Of a stretch of DNA of 64,000 bases, positions 34,141 to 46,913 are shown piece by piece; positions within the stretch are counted from its first letter, which is position 1, and every line of letters starts with the position of its first letter. Source of the DNA: Immersiella caudata (lineage: Eukaryota > Ascomycota > Sordariomycetes > Sordariales > Lasiosphaeriaceae). The position numbers were made by a program, and so were the translations under genes. The DNA is taken from NCBI GenBank assembly GCA_030512335.1, contig JAULSU010000004.1, forward strand, positions 5,332,001-5,396,000, in the 5' to 3' direction. The notes under the pieces are model-generated. The model was not told the origin of the DNA. It worked only from the letters and a program-made list of their open reading frames with translations, and did no database searches.

Positions 34141-36220
34141 TGTGACTGATTAAAGGACGAAGTGATCGTGATAGAGAAGGATGCGTGAAGGCCCCGTGTC
34201 GCGCGATCGAACGGGATGAGTATCAGATAATGAGAGGTGTTTGGAAGGAGGAAGAAAGCAGACGCAGAGTGTGCCGTTGACCAGGAGAATTGGACGATGC
34301 GGAGGATCGTTGAGGCAAAAAAAAGTGTTCTTCCCCAAATGCGGACTAGCGCAAATTGGGAGAAGTGGAGGCGGTGGTTTTTCGGAATGATCGGACCTCG
34401 GAATATCCCGCCCCAAAATGTTGGCGCCAAACTTCAATCCAGGGCGTCCGCGTGCACGCTCGCGAAGGGCGAGCTCCTGCCAATTCGCCGAAGTGACAAA
34501 TCCATCGACTTGTAGAGGTCAAGTCGCTCAATCACCCAAGGTGACCACATACTGGATCTATGAGAGTAGAGACTAAAATACCTGATTCATCATGGCTCCC
34601 GTTCTCGCCCAGGACCTCGAAATTGTTAGTGCGGTTGCCCAGCAGGGGTCCTCGCCCAGCTCAGCTCAAAGCTTCCCCGCAGAAAAGCATTTGGGACCTG
34701 AGGCCAAGCAGAAGCTCAGAGAATACGGAAAGCAGACGCAATCTATTCCATTTCCCCAGCGCGCTACGATATCGGAAGGCCAAGACAGCAAAGCTCCATT
34801 ACCCACGCCAAGCCTCGAGACCCCATCATCTTCCCCCACGAAGTGACGACATCAGGGTCCAGGATATGGGCGACCTGGCAACTGCCGAAACATCGGGCTC
34901 GCGTGAGACCAGATCGTGCGAAGTCCGTGGTGAACTGAACCCAGCTAATCCCCGCTCACCGAGTGCGTCCTCTCGGCTCTCTTCTAGCAGCTCTCTGGAC
35001 CGAAGAACCCACGGCGCCAAACTCAGCAGTCGACCCGCCCAACTTGAAGCACCGGCCCGGAAGCTTCAGTCAGTTTGCCAAACGACAAAACGCGGGATGA
35101 TCAACCTCCCCTCCATTTGGATCTCTCTTACGACCTTGAGGTCATGCAATGCCACATGGGGCATGTCGATCACCTGCGTCAGCAGAATACCGGACGTGGG
35201 GATTGATACAACCGAATCAATACTAAAGCTATTAGGTTTGACCAACTACTGCACTTCGACATGTAACCGTTTCCCTGTTAGTACTCCGCCAAGAGATGCA
35301 ATGGCTATTTGACATCTTCAAGCGCCATCGGCGGTTCCTCAAACACTTTTGACATTCACCTTGCCCTTTCAGCAAAGCTGCACCATATAGCTCGAAGCTC
35401 GTGGCTTGGAATTAATTTCGCATGGAATACAGAGCTCATCATCAGTCCGACCTGTGGGCGTTGTCCCCCGCTGCTGCACCATCTGCGCCACGCATGGATC
35501 AGCACCACTTAATATTCACAGTCAAGAATACCCAAAAAGAAAAAAGAAAAAAAACTTTGACCGTTGGAGTTGGCTCCCGTCCTCACTCGCCTCAGCCTTC
35601 CTTGGTCGAAAAGAGCAACTGCACCCTGCCCCTGGCATCATAAAACCCCAGCCGCTCCCAGCGCCACCCGTCACTCCAGCACTACTCGACCCCTAACTTG
35701 CCCTAAACGTCGCCCTTCTTTCACTTCTGTTTTCTGATTTCCACCTCAAAGGTGACGCGAGACGACCAGAGCATGGCCTAAAGCGGTCAACGGTGGTGAG
35801 GGCCTAGCTCTTGCGCTGAGCGCCGTTTCCCCCCGCGCGGTAAGCGATGTGCGAACTAGCCAATCCAGGACGGTAGCTACTAGCGAAGAACGAATCACAA
35901 TGGCCAGCCGAGCCCTGAAGGTTGTCAGACGCTCAGCGGCGTTTACCGAGTGCCGTGCAAACGGTACTTGTCCCTGCATGTCTCAACAGCCATGTATCCA
36001 GGCTCGAACGATCTAGGCCCAACCACGGCCCCGCTCGCCCGTTCGTCCTACCCGACCTCCGCTCCTGAGTCGTCCAGCGTGCAAACACCCAACTCTCCAG
36101 ACAGATGTTCAGCAAGCGGTCGATGGCGGTCCTCACACCTGGCGGGAACCTGACCGGTTCCGCATCATCGTGGCGGGCTCGAACTACCCTGCGCAAGGGA
36201 CAGAAACCGACAAATTTGAG
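34141..36220. other. Gene-poor region with weak small open frames
   Basis: This holds the malate dehydrogenase promoter (up to about 34500) and 1.7 kb before the bZIP gene. An ATG at 34592 opens an 84-codon frame (starts MAPVLAQDLEIVSAVAQQG) that is low in complexity. A different frame near 35100-35200 reads LDLSYDLEVMQCHMGHVDHL before stopping. These could be remains of one gene, but no family is recognisable. Confidence 0.35.
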
Positions 36221-37372
36221 ATGAGCGAAGTTCCCGATCGGTCCGACCAGTCGGTTTTCGATTCGAGCGGAATCAACACCGCGCATGGCCTCTTTCTCTA
36301 CCGGATCAACCCCCTCCAGTCGCCTGGGGATTGGAGCAGCGCGAGCACCATGCTCACCACGCCCAACGTGGACGACGACAAACCCCCGAAGTCCATGCCA
36401 TCGACATTAACACATTCGTTCGGCAGCTACTACCCTTCACCGACCTCCACAGATTTTGAGCTTGTGCCTGGAGCCGGAGCCGAGCAGTGCTTTTCGTCAC
36501 CGCCCCCGTTGTATCGACAAAACAGCTTCGCATTGACGACAGCTGTCGGCTTCGACAAGTCCAACAACTGCTTCGATCCCGGTACCGCGACATCGGGTTT
36601 TCCTCTCGAAGACAATAGAGCTCTGGACTTCACTCCGATCATTTCTCCTGCCCCCAGCCCCTTGGTGCCTGACGCGACGCTGCTCCCATATGTCGTCGAA
36701 CCCAATCGGTCCTATCCTGTCTCCGTGTCAGGAATATGCGACGATGTACTTGGGGAGAAAGAACAAGGACAGTGCCACACTTTTGGCTGTGGTGGATCGT
36801 TATCGCATCAGGACGGAGACCAGCTGTCCCCGATCGGGCGGCCAGGTCAGACTAGCCCAACGGCAGGGGTCCCTCCGATTTCCCTACTGTTTCCGCTGAC
36901 TTTGGCACCCGCGACCGGGTCAGGAAAAGGAATCGTAGGTAAGACACACAGCCAGTGCCGTGATGTTTCCACAGAAGCGGCAAGCTCACTTGGCCACAGT
37001 AGTGAATGAAAACGCTGACGAAATCGTCTCCCAGGGGGTCCAAAACGAAGCAAACGAGAGCGTGGCCGCATGGCAGCGACGCGCTACCGACTAAATACCA
37101 TTCGAACAATGGCGAATCTCGAAGAGGAGACCCACCAGAACGAGAAGCATAACAAGAGCTTGCGCGCCACTTTCGACCAGCTACGGAAAGAAGTTCTCGA
37201 ACTTGAGAGCGAAATACTGAAACAATCGGATTGCAACTGTCCCTTGATGCGGGGCTATGTCTCGGCGAAAGCACAGCGCTATATTGCCTCGATAGCGGAG
37301 GGTGCCCCTGGAGCAGCGGGCGAAAGCACCTGGGACAGTGCCCAGGACGGCGCGGGTGCAACGTGGATTTAG
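36221..37372 (+). CDS. bZIP transcription factor with altered basic region
   Basis: Two exons (36221-36938, 37035-37372) encode 351 residues. The intron has donor GTAAGA, branch CGCTGAC and acceptor CCCAG, and joins a Ser/Pro/Asp-rich N-terminal half to the bZIP. The basic region reads KRERGRMAATRYR. The spacing of the usual pattern N-x7-R-x9-L is exact, but the first position is Gly instead of the invariant Asn. Heptad positions carry Leu, Asn, Leu, Leu, Leu. The following KQSDCNCPLMRGYVS matches the Cys-containing segment after the zipper in fungal ATF/CREB-like factors. The start is the first ATG in a frame open further upstream. Targets cannot be told. Loss of the Asn may weaken or change DNA binding. 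Confidence 0.85.
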
Positions 37373-39210
37373 GGTAGGCCCCCTTGAAGACAGCATGTCG
37401 GAAACAACAGACGAGATGGTTGAACGGCAGCATGAGAATGGATGGGCGCGACGTTGATGTGTCCCCCTCTGGCTACAAGGAAGGAGGAGACCTTCATGGA
37501 AGGTTCGGGGTGGAGGCTGGCGACTTTCAGGGCACTTGCTTGCCCCCAGCGATAGCTCTAAATCAGTCTCTAAATCGACACGCATTGTTCTTTGAAGATC
37601 CAGCGTTGTTGCGGGCCGCCGGAAACCTAGTCAGGAGGTTAAGCCGCCTTGCTGTTACACACCTTGACCGCCTGGGCATGAACCAACCTCGGGCAATATT
37701 CCACTGATCCATGACTCGTGTGCTGTAACGGGCTTCTCTTGCTCCGGATTGGGTTCGATTACCCACAGTCGGTATTGGTTCCTGAACAGCGGCAGAGGGA
37801 GAACAGAGGAAATGACTCGAGCTACTAGCTTCGATAGGTCATCGCAAGATCCAACAAAGGCTAACAGGGATGTTGGTGAATGCGTTCCGCCTGCATGCGG
37901 GGGAGGCTGACGTTGCTCTTCAGGGCAGCCGCCAGATGGAACCAGCTTGAGTTACCTCGATCACATGCAATTTGAGACATATGCCGCGAGACTTGACGGG
38001 TTTCCTAACCGGGTCCGCAAGTATCTCCATTGGCCAATCATTACGGTCTCCGATTTTTCTCGACGAGCCATGCAGTGTAACGGCGATTAGTAGAGGCGGC
38101 TCTCTGGTACCATGGAACGGGCCGAAGTAAATATGACAAGTCAGAATAGGCGCTGTGTGGATGTGTTACCACCTTCTGTCTCGATGCAGGGCAACGAGGG
38201 CCGGGCATCCCCCCAACAGCAGCTAGTCCTCGCAGCTGCGAAGCGAAACAAGTACAGACCCTAATGCAGCTCCCGTGTATGTTTTAAATACCACACTTGA
38301 GACAGCACACTGGGAGCTGAACTACCTAGACCGCACTCACGACTTGCAAGCGAGCGAAGTTTGGGAATCGCTTCGGTTTGACATGATATCGAGCGAAGGT
38401 GATTGGCACGCCCTGGGATTGGCTGTTGGCCATTTCGAACCTGGGCTAGGCATGTCTTGGCATTCGTTTCGGGCGAGGGATTGACGAGCCAAGCCTACGA
38501 GCCTCAATTGCCCCACCACTCCCACGACACCTCACGGGGAACTGCTTGTTGTTGTTGATCGTGCGTGGTTGCGAGGAGAGCAATGGTAGGTGCCTATTGG
38601 GTTCCAAGTACCAATTGCAAAAACTTTCTTTGTTGGCTTGTGGTTATAACTCTAACTTCTTCATGATGCCGACGCTGGGCCATGACCCAGCGCCGCAGTG
38701 GCGAGCGATGATGATGCGCAGGTCGGGTTCAAAACAACAAGTTGACAGCCATTGATTGAGATCTTGGGAGCGCTTGCTGCCCGATCATTGCTAGTTGCTC
38801 CATTGGCTGCGCCGTGAGCCATACATCGACCCGTGGGGCGCCCTCTCGGATGCTGCTCGCGCCGGTGACTGCCTCGGGAAAGGTAAGGGTCTGAGTTTTG
38901 CTGTCTGTGGTGAGGGTCCCGATCCGGGCAACTCTCATCATCAGCTCACCTTCGACTACTGATCAATCGCGCTTGCCTCGACGGACTGTAGGCGGTGAGC
39001 AAACGCCACCACGTGATTCTTCATCTTGCCGACTCATGGCACGGTCGCACAGCAGAGCACCCTGCAAACTCTCACTGGTCAATGGCAACCGAAATACTGT
39101 GAATCGAAAGCGTCAAGGCTACCTTGCGCCATCCAGGATCGCCAGAAGCGCCTGGCTGGTGGGACGACCATCGAGCCAATACGCGCCAACAGCTGGGCGC
39201 GACCTGCAAA
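37373..39210. other. Intergenic region before the TRK gene
   Basis: About 1.8 kb with no supported gene. A 69-codon frame at 38275 has no relatives I know. A B-box-like GGTTCGATTACC near 37754 lacks the rest of a tRNA. The final 300 bp would be the TRK promoter. Confidence 0.4.
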
Positions 39211-41348
39211 ATGCGCATGGCGGGCATGGAATGGCCGAGGTGGGCCCCACCTGCCAACTTCATCACAATCCACTATATCTACTTCATCGTATCATGTTTA
39301 GTAACATCCGTCATCTTCTACGGCTCTTCGACACCCGAATTCCACGTCAGCTATGTCGACTCTCTGTTTCTGGTCATTTCCGCCATGACCGAGTCGGGTC
39401 TCAACACAGTCAATCTCAGCCAAATCAATACGGGACAGCAGGTTCTCCTCTGGCTTTTGATGGTCGTCGGCAGCTCTATCTGGGTCTCGATCTGGACCGT
39501 CTTGTTTCGAAAACGCGCCTTCGAACGTCGATTCAAGGCCATTGTCAAGGCTGAGCGCAGACGGGCACTCAAGCGTCGTGAGGATAGGAGGGCGTTGCCA
39601 GTGCTCCAGCGCATCCGATCCGTCACCAAGAAGCCGGTGGCGCTACCGTCCAGAGATCAGATCCTTGGCTCACAGGTACAAGGCATCGCCGGTCCAATTC
39701 GGGGAGACACCTCGAGGGAGCCACGATCCAGCCGAGCTGAGGAGAGTATCAAGGCAGTCAACAACACTCTGGACCCGCACGAGCCGCGAGCTGATGGCCA
39801 TATCGCTTTTGCTTCACCGCCGAGGGCCAGTTTGGCCACATCTTCCCACCACCCGGAGGACCAACTCTGCCGGAGGACTAACCGATCGCCCTCAAACGCC
39901 GAGAAAGACGCCCTTGAGGAAGAGAACAACGAAGATGTGTTCAGTTGGCGAAATATCCTCACCAAACACAACGTCGGTCCCAACGCCCAGTTTTACAACC
40001 TCACCTCGGCCGAGCGGGAACGGCTGGGTGGGTATGAGTACCGCGCCTTGAAGATTCTAGCTGTTGTCGTACCCCTGTATGCCTTCCTTTGGCAAGTTCT
40101 CGGTGCCATTGGTATTGGCGCCTGGATCGCGAGGAATTCCCCCGAGGTCGCAACATCCAATGGCGGCAATCCCTGGTGGGCCGGCATCTTTTACACCATT
40201 TCCGCATTCAACAACAACGGCATGTCGCTCATCGACTTGAACATGATTCCTTTTCAGCAGGCCTATTATGTTCTCATCACTATGTCCCTTCTGATTCTGG
40301 CTGGGAACACGGCCTACCCCTTGTTTCTCCGGCTTATTTTGTGGAGCATGTGGAGATCTCTGAAGCTGCTCACCAAGGAGGATGCATCCTGCGACACCAA
40401 ATCGACGCTGGAGTTCATCTTGAAGTACCCACGTCGCGTCTACACCAACCTGTTTCCTTCGCGGCCTACCTGGTGGCTCTTCTTCATGGTCTTTCTTCTC
40501 AACGGAACTGATTGGGTTCTGTTTGAGGTCTTGAACATTGGGAATCCCATCGTCGAGAAAATCCCCCTTGGCCCTCGGGTCCTTGACGGCCTCTTCCAGG
40601 CTATTGGTGGGTCTTCTGTCCAACGGCGGGGCCGGTTGACTGACACCCTTGTCTAGCTGTTCGAAGCGGTGGCTTCTACGTTATCCCCATATCAGCGGCA
40701 TATCCGGGCCTCCAAGTACTGTACATGATCATGATGTACATCTCGGTTTACCCGGTCGTCATTACGATGCGCCATTCCAACGTGTACGAAGAGAGATCTC
40801 TCGGGATTTATGCCGATGATCCAAGACGAATGGATGCAGAGAGTGTGGAAACGCACTCCCTTCTTGGCAACGCAAGCACAGCCCTGAGGAAGACGTTCTC
40901 GTTTCAGGGGGTAGGGGTACCCGTGGCGCCCAAGGACGAGAAGCAAGGTAGAATCAACTTCATCAACCAGCAGATACGTAGTCAGCTGGCGCACGACCTT
41001 TGGTGGCTTGCACTCGCAGTACTCATCATCACCATCAGCGAAACAAAGAATTTCCTGCAGGATCCTGTCACGTTCAACGTCTTCAACGTCGTGTTTGAAG
41101 TGGTGTCCGCCTATGGCACTGTCGGAATATCGGTCGGGCTGCCAGACCAAAATTACTCGTTTTCAGGGGCATGGAACACTGGGAGCAAGCTGGTTCTCTG
41201 CCTGGTAATGCTGAGAGGGCGGCACCGCGGGCTGCCTGTGGCTTTGGACCGCGCCATCAGACTCCCGAGTGAGGAGCTGCTGAGGGATGAGGAAGAGGAT
41301 CACAGGATCCGCGTCAGGAAACGGAGCGACAGCAGAGCCAGTATATGA
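39211..41348 (+). CDS. trk1: TRK-type potassium transporter
   Basis: Two exons (39211-40606, 40657-41348) encode 695 residues. TRK proteins bring K+ across the plasma membrane, using four membrane-pore-membrane repeats. The first pore is in VDSLFLVISAMTESGLNTVN, the second in GIFYTISAFNNNGMSLID, the third near ALFQAI/AVRSGGFYVIPIS and the fourth in FEVVSAYGTVGISVGLP. The third pore segment is split by the 50-base intron (40607-40656). A basic cytoplasmic loop of about 200 residues lies between the first two repeats, as in yeast and Neurospora forms, but is on the short side. The C-terminus has MLRGRHRGLPVALDRAIRLP, a strong family marker. The ATG at 39211 gives only about 12 residues before the conserved ANFITIHYIYFI block, so a longer or spliced N-terminus is possible. 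Confidence 0.95.
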
Positions 41349-41980
41349 TCACTCGATGTCTTTTATCAGACGTATTGCCTACGGTAGTCTAGATATAATA
41401 ACAAGCGACTGATACAAATATCTATTTTACTCCTTGCGGGAGACAACAACGAATTAGCTACCACAGCGGGACAGGGCTGCTCTTGTTTCTGGTGTCTTGC
41501 TTTCCAGGTTCGACACTGTTTGTTTGTCTTTGTTTAACGGCGCTGGACCTTTCCGTCCACCAACATGGGGCGGGGAACAATCGCATCTCCAGCTGCAAGT
41601 CTGTGAGGGGCTAAGAATGCAGCAACCATGCAAACATTGGAAGGCTTTGGGTGTCACCAAAGCAAAGAATCAAGACAATCGATGGTAACCTGGAATGTTC
41701 CTCATCACCGGCAAATCACATACAAAATCATATTGCCATGTTCGGCAAACACAGTCAAACAGCCACAATTCACATCTCCGGCAAAAATAACTCTCCTGGC
41801 CTAGTTGAAACTCTATCGACCTGGCAAATTGTCAGCCAGACGCATAAAAAGGGGTTCGTTAAACGTTAGGTGGTCATCTACCTCCACTTCTATCTTTTTC
41901 TCCGTTCCCCCACTTTTCCCCACCATACTCGTTGTCATCATGGAGGAGGTTGAGGTCATTAGATATTCATAAATTCGCTT
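41349..41980. other. TRK 3' flank
   Basis: About 630 bp of 3' flanking sequence with no coding signal. Confidence 0.4.
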
Positions 41981-41989
41981 CCAATTACC

Positions 41990-42820
41990 CCGCTAGGGGC
42001 AATCTACAAGTACCCGCTTCGGCGCGTGTCAGCCGTGCTATGTAACCTCCGGGATTTCCTCAGCGCCGGCGACTTTGCCCAACGTCACGTCTACCTCACC
42101 TTCAACTCCCCGCAGGAAGCAGCTCGCAACTTCTTGCTCGACACTCTTCTCGCCGACACATGCATCTAAAAACTTTCAAGATGGATGCCTCAATCATCTG
42201 CACCTATGGCAAGGTGTTTAAGAGGGCGCACGATCTCGAACAACACCGTCGCGACGCGCCGTTTCACGCTTAGAAATCGGTGGTGGTCTACAATTCGTTT
42301 GCAAACACGCAAATCAACCTTGTACTACACACAGCAGTCACCGTATTCGTCTCGCATGCCACGCCCGCCAAGAACAGCCAGAAGATCTCCAACACTGTTA
42401 CGTCTTCAATTACCACAGACATCAAGACAAGCTCTGCGAATAGCGAGGCGAGAACGTTCACCCTGTCGGTCACTTGCTCTTGCGGGAAGATTTTCAAGAC
42501 ATCGACAGACTACGACCAGCACCTAGCTGACTCCAAGGTCCACACCAACAAAAGTTGGCGTTGAAGCAGAGCGTCAATACAACTTCTTCCTCTTTTACGA
42601 GTTCAGCAAACCAGACGAGCCCGAGCAAGAGCAAGACAGCGCTTCACAACAAAGTCACCTACGATTGTGGCCAGCGCTTGAAGAAGCGAGCAGCACCTCC
42701 GACATGCCAAGACCCATATCAAGTGCAAACAAGCGGCAGCCCCCCCTCCTCAGAGCACATCGAGCACGAAGCCTCTGAGCCTCCAAGAAGTGTCTTCCTC
42801 CTCAGGTTCAGGAATTGAGT
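41990..42820 (+). pseudogene. Decayed C2H2 zinc-finger-like gene
   Basis: A first piece (about 41995-42170) reads YPLRRVSAVLCNLRDFLSAG and continues to a stop. A second (from 42181) has a finger-like unit CTYGKVFKRAHDLEQHRRDA ending in a His, in which the second Cys is replaced by Gly, then a TAG at 42272-42274. A third (42450-42564) has a CSCGKIF...QHLADSKVH unit that keeps two Cys and two His. A fourth with YDCGQRLKKR is damaged. The repeated CGK-F and DxxQH spacing supports an old DNA- or RNA-binding finger protein. Several stops and the lost Cys suggest it is not functional. Confidence 0.4.
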
Positions 42821-45531
42821 CGAGGTCAGCCAAGCCCAAGACCATCGAGGAATGTCAAACTTTGTTTCTCCAACGACGTACTCGGTAAACAAGAGTCTGC
42901 TAATCTCTCTAGCCGCGTGCGTGAGGACTGCATCCATTCCTGCGCCAAGGCCGGCAGCAAACATGCCGTGTAACCGTCCTGATGCGCTCGAGCTGTTACT
43001 GATGCCCGCCTTCTATCCACTGTTTCCGTCATAGACAACGAATATCTATCACTCATGGTCATGAATTCCAGGTTGGCTCGTATCCCGCGATCGCGATGAT
43101 GTGATGTGATGGAACAGCCAAGACGATCACCGCCAAGGGAAATTACTCCGACGCAGCCGCGATGCAAGATCTCAGGGGAGAGAATCCCTCCAGAACGCAG
43201 ATGGCTAATGAAGTGTCTTTACCTCGGGTATGTAGGTGGATTTCGCCTTCAGAGGTCAGGGGTAGGGGAAGTTTTTGTTGGCTGGGCAGGGCCAAGACCG
43301 AGGGGAACCGGGTGGAGCTGTTTGATCCCACGGGGTGGACTCGGTGTTTCGCGTCGGTTTACCTACGATGGAGGTGAAGAGCTTTGCTCGCGCGGGTGTT
43401 TGCTGGTGAGAATTTCTTGATTTTGTGTGGAGAGGTCGTGGAGAAGGAGACGAACTAACTCCAAGGGTGGTGGTGATCGTTGGCGTTGCGGGAGTCATCA
43501 GCATCATTGACTCGCACCGGGGAAGACCGATTGAAGCGTGTTCGGCAGGCGATGCGAAATGGCTGCTAAGGGTGGATTCCCGAATTGCTCGTATCGTGGG
43601 ACCCACTTGAGGACGAGCTGGGAAGTTCGGCACAGGCAGATACGCCGTCTCGGACGCGGTTGGCGAGCCGCTCTGTTGCGACGATTTCGCTGCTAGAGTG
43701 CGGTCAGCAATTGACCCAAGACGGGCAGGTCGACCCGCGATTCTTCCATTCGTCCTGCCGTTGAGCCGCATCTCTCGGCATCGGTTCTTCCGACCTCTCG
43801 CGCTCAGTCTTCGCTTTGAGGAGACCGAGGCCCCCAAAAGCCTGCCATGACGTCGCAAAGAAGGATGCGATGGTGGGTATGGACAGTGGGTCCCCCCAAG
43901 AGGTCCAGGAACCCGGAGACGAAAAGGACGAAAATAGGCCAATAACCACAGGGCAGACAGGCGAGACTGGGCGGGCGTGAGCGCAGCGATCCTCGTTTTT
44001 CCGGGGCTTTCAGGTTGTGCCTGACTCAAAAATCAGGGACCAACGCAACCGCTGGCAAACTTTGGGAGATCAGGCGACTCCCGCTTGACTTGACAGTTGT
44101 TGCAACTGGTGCGGAGCAGCGTCGCATAAGAGAGGGCCACCAGGGGTGCTTGGGCCCCCCCTCGCATCCAATCCGCTTCGTGTTTCGACGCGCACAAATT
44201 TCACCGACTTGATAACTCGGCAGGAGTCATTTCGCAGCAAAAGGAAAAACCTGATGTCGGCACTCTCGCGCATCGCGCACGAGGTTGCGTGCAGCGCAGC
44301 GCATTGAAGATGTGCCGTCTTTTGCGTCGCATCGCAGTGCCTTTTGCGAACCATTGCGGTTGACTCCGGTTGCTGGTGACTCGGTGGCTGTCCGCAAACA
44401 CGTGGGTCGCCAGATTTGATGTCACGATGCGACAGGCCAACAACAACAAGCGAGCGAGCTCGAGCCTCAGCTGTCAGTCAGGGCGCCTCTTGGCCCGCGC
44501 TCAGCGAGCGGGCACACCAGAGCGGCAGGATCTTCCGTCCAGCAGCGCCACCAGCTGGGTTTCGTTTGGGATGGCGCGATGCTGTGGAGAGGTTCGCACG
44601 CGATCGAAAGTTCTGACAATCTGGGGGCAAGCCACACGCCTGACGGCCCTGTCGACAGGCCTGCAATTGCGCCAGAGGCATCACTTTGGTTTCGAGTTCC
44701 TCTCGTCGACGACCAAGTTCGCCCAACCCCTCACGCGGCCTGGCAGGGCAACGAACTCGTGCGAGGCGTCATGGAGTGAGGACGGGGTATTGTCAAAGGT
44801 AGCGAAGTAGCGTACCTTCGTATCCTCCTTTTTTGGAAAATTTGGCCCTCACGCTTGGTGGGTTCGTGAGACATCCGCGGGCAATCCTTCGTTCCCCTGC
44901 AACAGGAAGTTCTTGGAGGGCCCTCATTTCCCACGGGTGCTCGGCGATCCACCGCGCCGGCTGACCTTTGACAAACCACTGGGCCGCGAGGTGGACAAGC
45001 AACTGCCAAGAGCCAGCACGTCGACGCATTATTGCAGCCACCAAGCCACCCCGGGTGGTGGGTGCCTGACCCCTACGGATCCGCACCCGCTGCTCGCTTC
45101 CTCCAGCGCGGGAGGAGTGGGCTCCGGGGGGGTCGCCGTGCTGCGTGTGCTGCGCAAACCGGGGAGACCTGCGCTGGAGTCGGCTGGACGTCTTGGTAAC
45201 CATTCCCCATTCGCACTCCAACCCCCCACAATAGGGGCGGCAGACCTGCTAGACTCAGACATTTGGTTGCTGGCGCGCCGCCATTGGAGGATTCGCCATG
45301 CACAATGGCTCCAGGGCAGACCAGCTCAGCTGTCGCATCCCATCCCCTGCAGGGCGATGGCGGATCTCGCTCTGCGTCTGCTGGGGAGCTTCCCACGCAT
45401 TCCTTCGGGGATGGCGTGGTAAATAAAAGTGTGGCCCGCGCCCAGCCTGGGGTGTTCCCTTTTATTGTTGAGAGGTTACCCTGACTGTCGTTCAATCGTG
45501 TCACTCGCTTCACATTGAACGGTTCGCCAGA
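42821..45531. other. Gene-free stretch before the chitin deacetylase
   Basis: About 2.7 kb. Open frames on both strands (one of 257 codons on the minus strand, 43256-44029) are Pro/Ser/Arg-rich and look like chance frames in GC-rich DNA. No domain, RNA gene or repeat family is seen. The last 100 bp contain an AAATAAAAG motif (about 45422) that may act as a promoter element. Confidence 0.4.
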
Positions 45532-46913
45532 ATGAGACTGCACGATACCCCGATAGCCCTTGTGGCGGGAGCTCTGGCTCTGAGCCCACTCGCGGCAGGC
45601 CATTCGCTTGAGAACCCGGCCCTCGGAGGCCTTCAGAGGAGAGCTGGCGCCGGCAGCAAATGTGGCCCGGCAGGAGGAAACGCCGTGTGTGACGACGGAC
45701 TGTGCTGTTCCGAAGCTGTAAATATTGTCCCTCCAGCCTCTCAGGGGCAATCAACTGACTTGGTCTCCAGGGAGTCTGCGGCACTGGTGGTGGGTTCTGC
45801 ACAGCGCCCGGGTGTCTCCTTGCCTTCGGCCCAGCCTGCGACGGCAACAAGCGTCCCTCCGGCGCCGACACATCCAACACCCCCCGTCCCAGGTTCGGCT
45901 CCGTCCCCTTCGGCGTCGATGTCTCGTCGTGCACAGTCCCCGGCAAGCTCGCCCTGACCTTCGACGACGGCCCGTACATCTACACCTCGGCCCTCCTCGA
46001 CCTCCTCAAGAAGAAGAACGCGCGCGCCACCTTCTTCGTCACCGGCAACAACGCCGGCAAGGGTGCCATCAACGACCCCAACTCGGGGTACGCCCCCATC
46101 CTCCAGCGCATGATCGCCGAGGGCCACCAGATCGGATCCCACACGTGGTCCCACGAGAACCTCGACTCCCTCACCCCCGAGTTCCGACGTAAGCAGTTCG
46201 TCTACAACGAGATCGCCCTCGTTGGTGTCCTCGGCGTCTTCCCCTCCTACTTCCGCCCCCCATATACCGTCTGCAACGCCGACTGCTACGCCGAGCTCGG
46301 CGCTCTCGGCTACAAGGTCGTCAACTACGATGTCGACCCCAAGGACTGGGAGGACGGCGGCGCCAAGTCCCACCAGATCTTCACCTCGGCCATCGACTCG
46401 GGCCGCCAATCCGAGTACCTCGTCCTCGCCCACGACGTCCAGCCCTTCACCGTCGACGGCTTCGCTGAGTTCATGATCGACAAGGCCCAGGCCGCCGGCT
46501 TCGAGATCGTCCCCGCCGGCGAGTGCCTCGGCGAGCCCGAATCCCAATGGTATCGCGACCCCAAGACGGGCGCTGCCCGCTCCGCCCGCGGCGCCGGCCC
46601 CGTCGAGGAGCCGGAGCCAGAGCCGAGCAAGAAGCCTGACACCACCCCCACTGGCACTGGCGGCGTGAAGCGTCCCGTCATCACTCCCACCCCCGTCCCG
46701 ACCTTCAAGGTCACCGAGCTCCCGCGCAACTCGACCAGCACTGCCGAGCCCACGAAGGGCAGCTCGACCATCACCACCGCCGCCGCCGCCACCACCACGA
46801 CTGGTACCTCCACAGGTACCGCCTCCTCCCAAGAAACCGGTGCCGCAGGCGTCGCCCGCCCAGGGACATTCCTCGGTCTCCTTGGTCTCGGTGCCGCGCT
46901 GGTCCTGGCTTGA
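45532..46913 (+). CDS. Chitin deacetylase (CE4) with CBM18, GPI-anchored
   Basis: Two exons (45532-45717, 45771-46913) encode 442 residues. The enzyme removes acetyl groups from chitin in the cell wall. A signal peptide (residues 1-23) leads to a Cys-rich chitin-binding CBM18 module (CGPAGGNAVCDDGLCCSEA, completed after the intron by GVCGTGGGFC). The CE4 domain has all main motifs: TFDDGP near residue 125 with the catalytic Asp and metal-binding Asp, SHTWSH near 184 with the metal His pair, RPPYTVCN near 223, the Trp-containing DVDPKDWED, and LVLAHDV with the catalytic His. A Thr/Ser/Pro-rich stalk and a hydrophobic C-terminus (FLGLLGLGAALVLA) predict a GPI anchor. Such enzymes help hide chitin or build chitosan. 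Confidence 0.95.

Noticed and set aside
37740..37770. B-box-like GGGTTCGATTACCC suggesting a tRNA
   Set aside because: It has one extra base in the loop, no A box and no pairing acceptor strands within 100 bases.
43256..44029. 257-codon minus-strand frame
   Set aside because: Pro/Ser/Arg-rich with no domain, and overlapped by equally long frames on the other strand.
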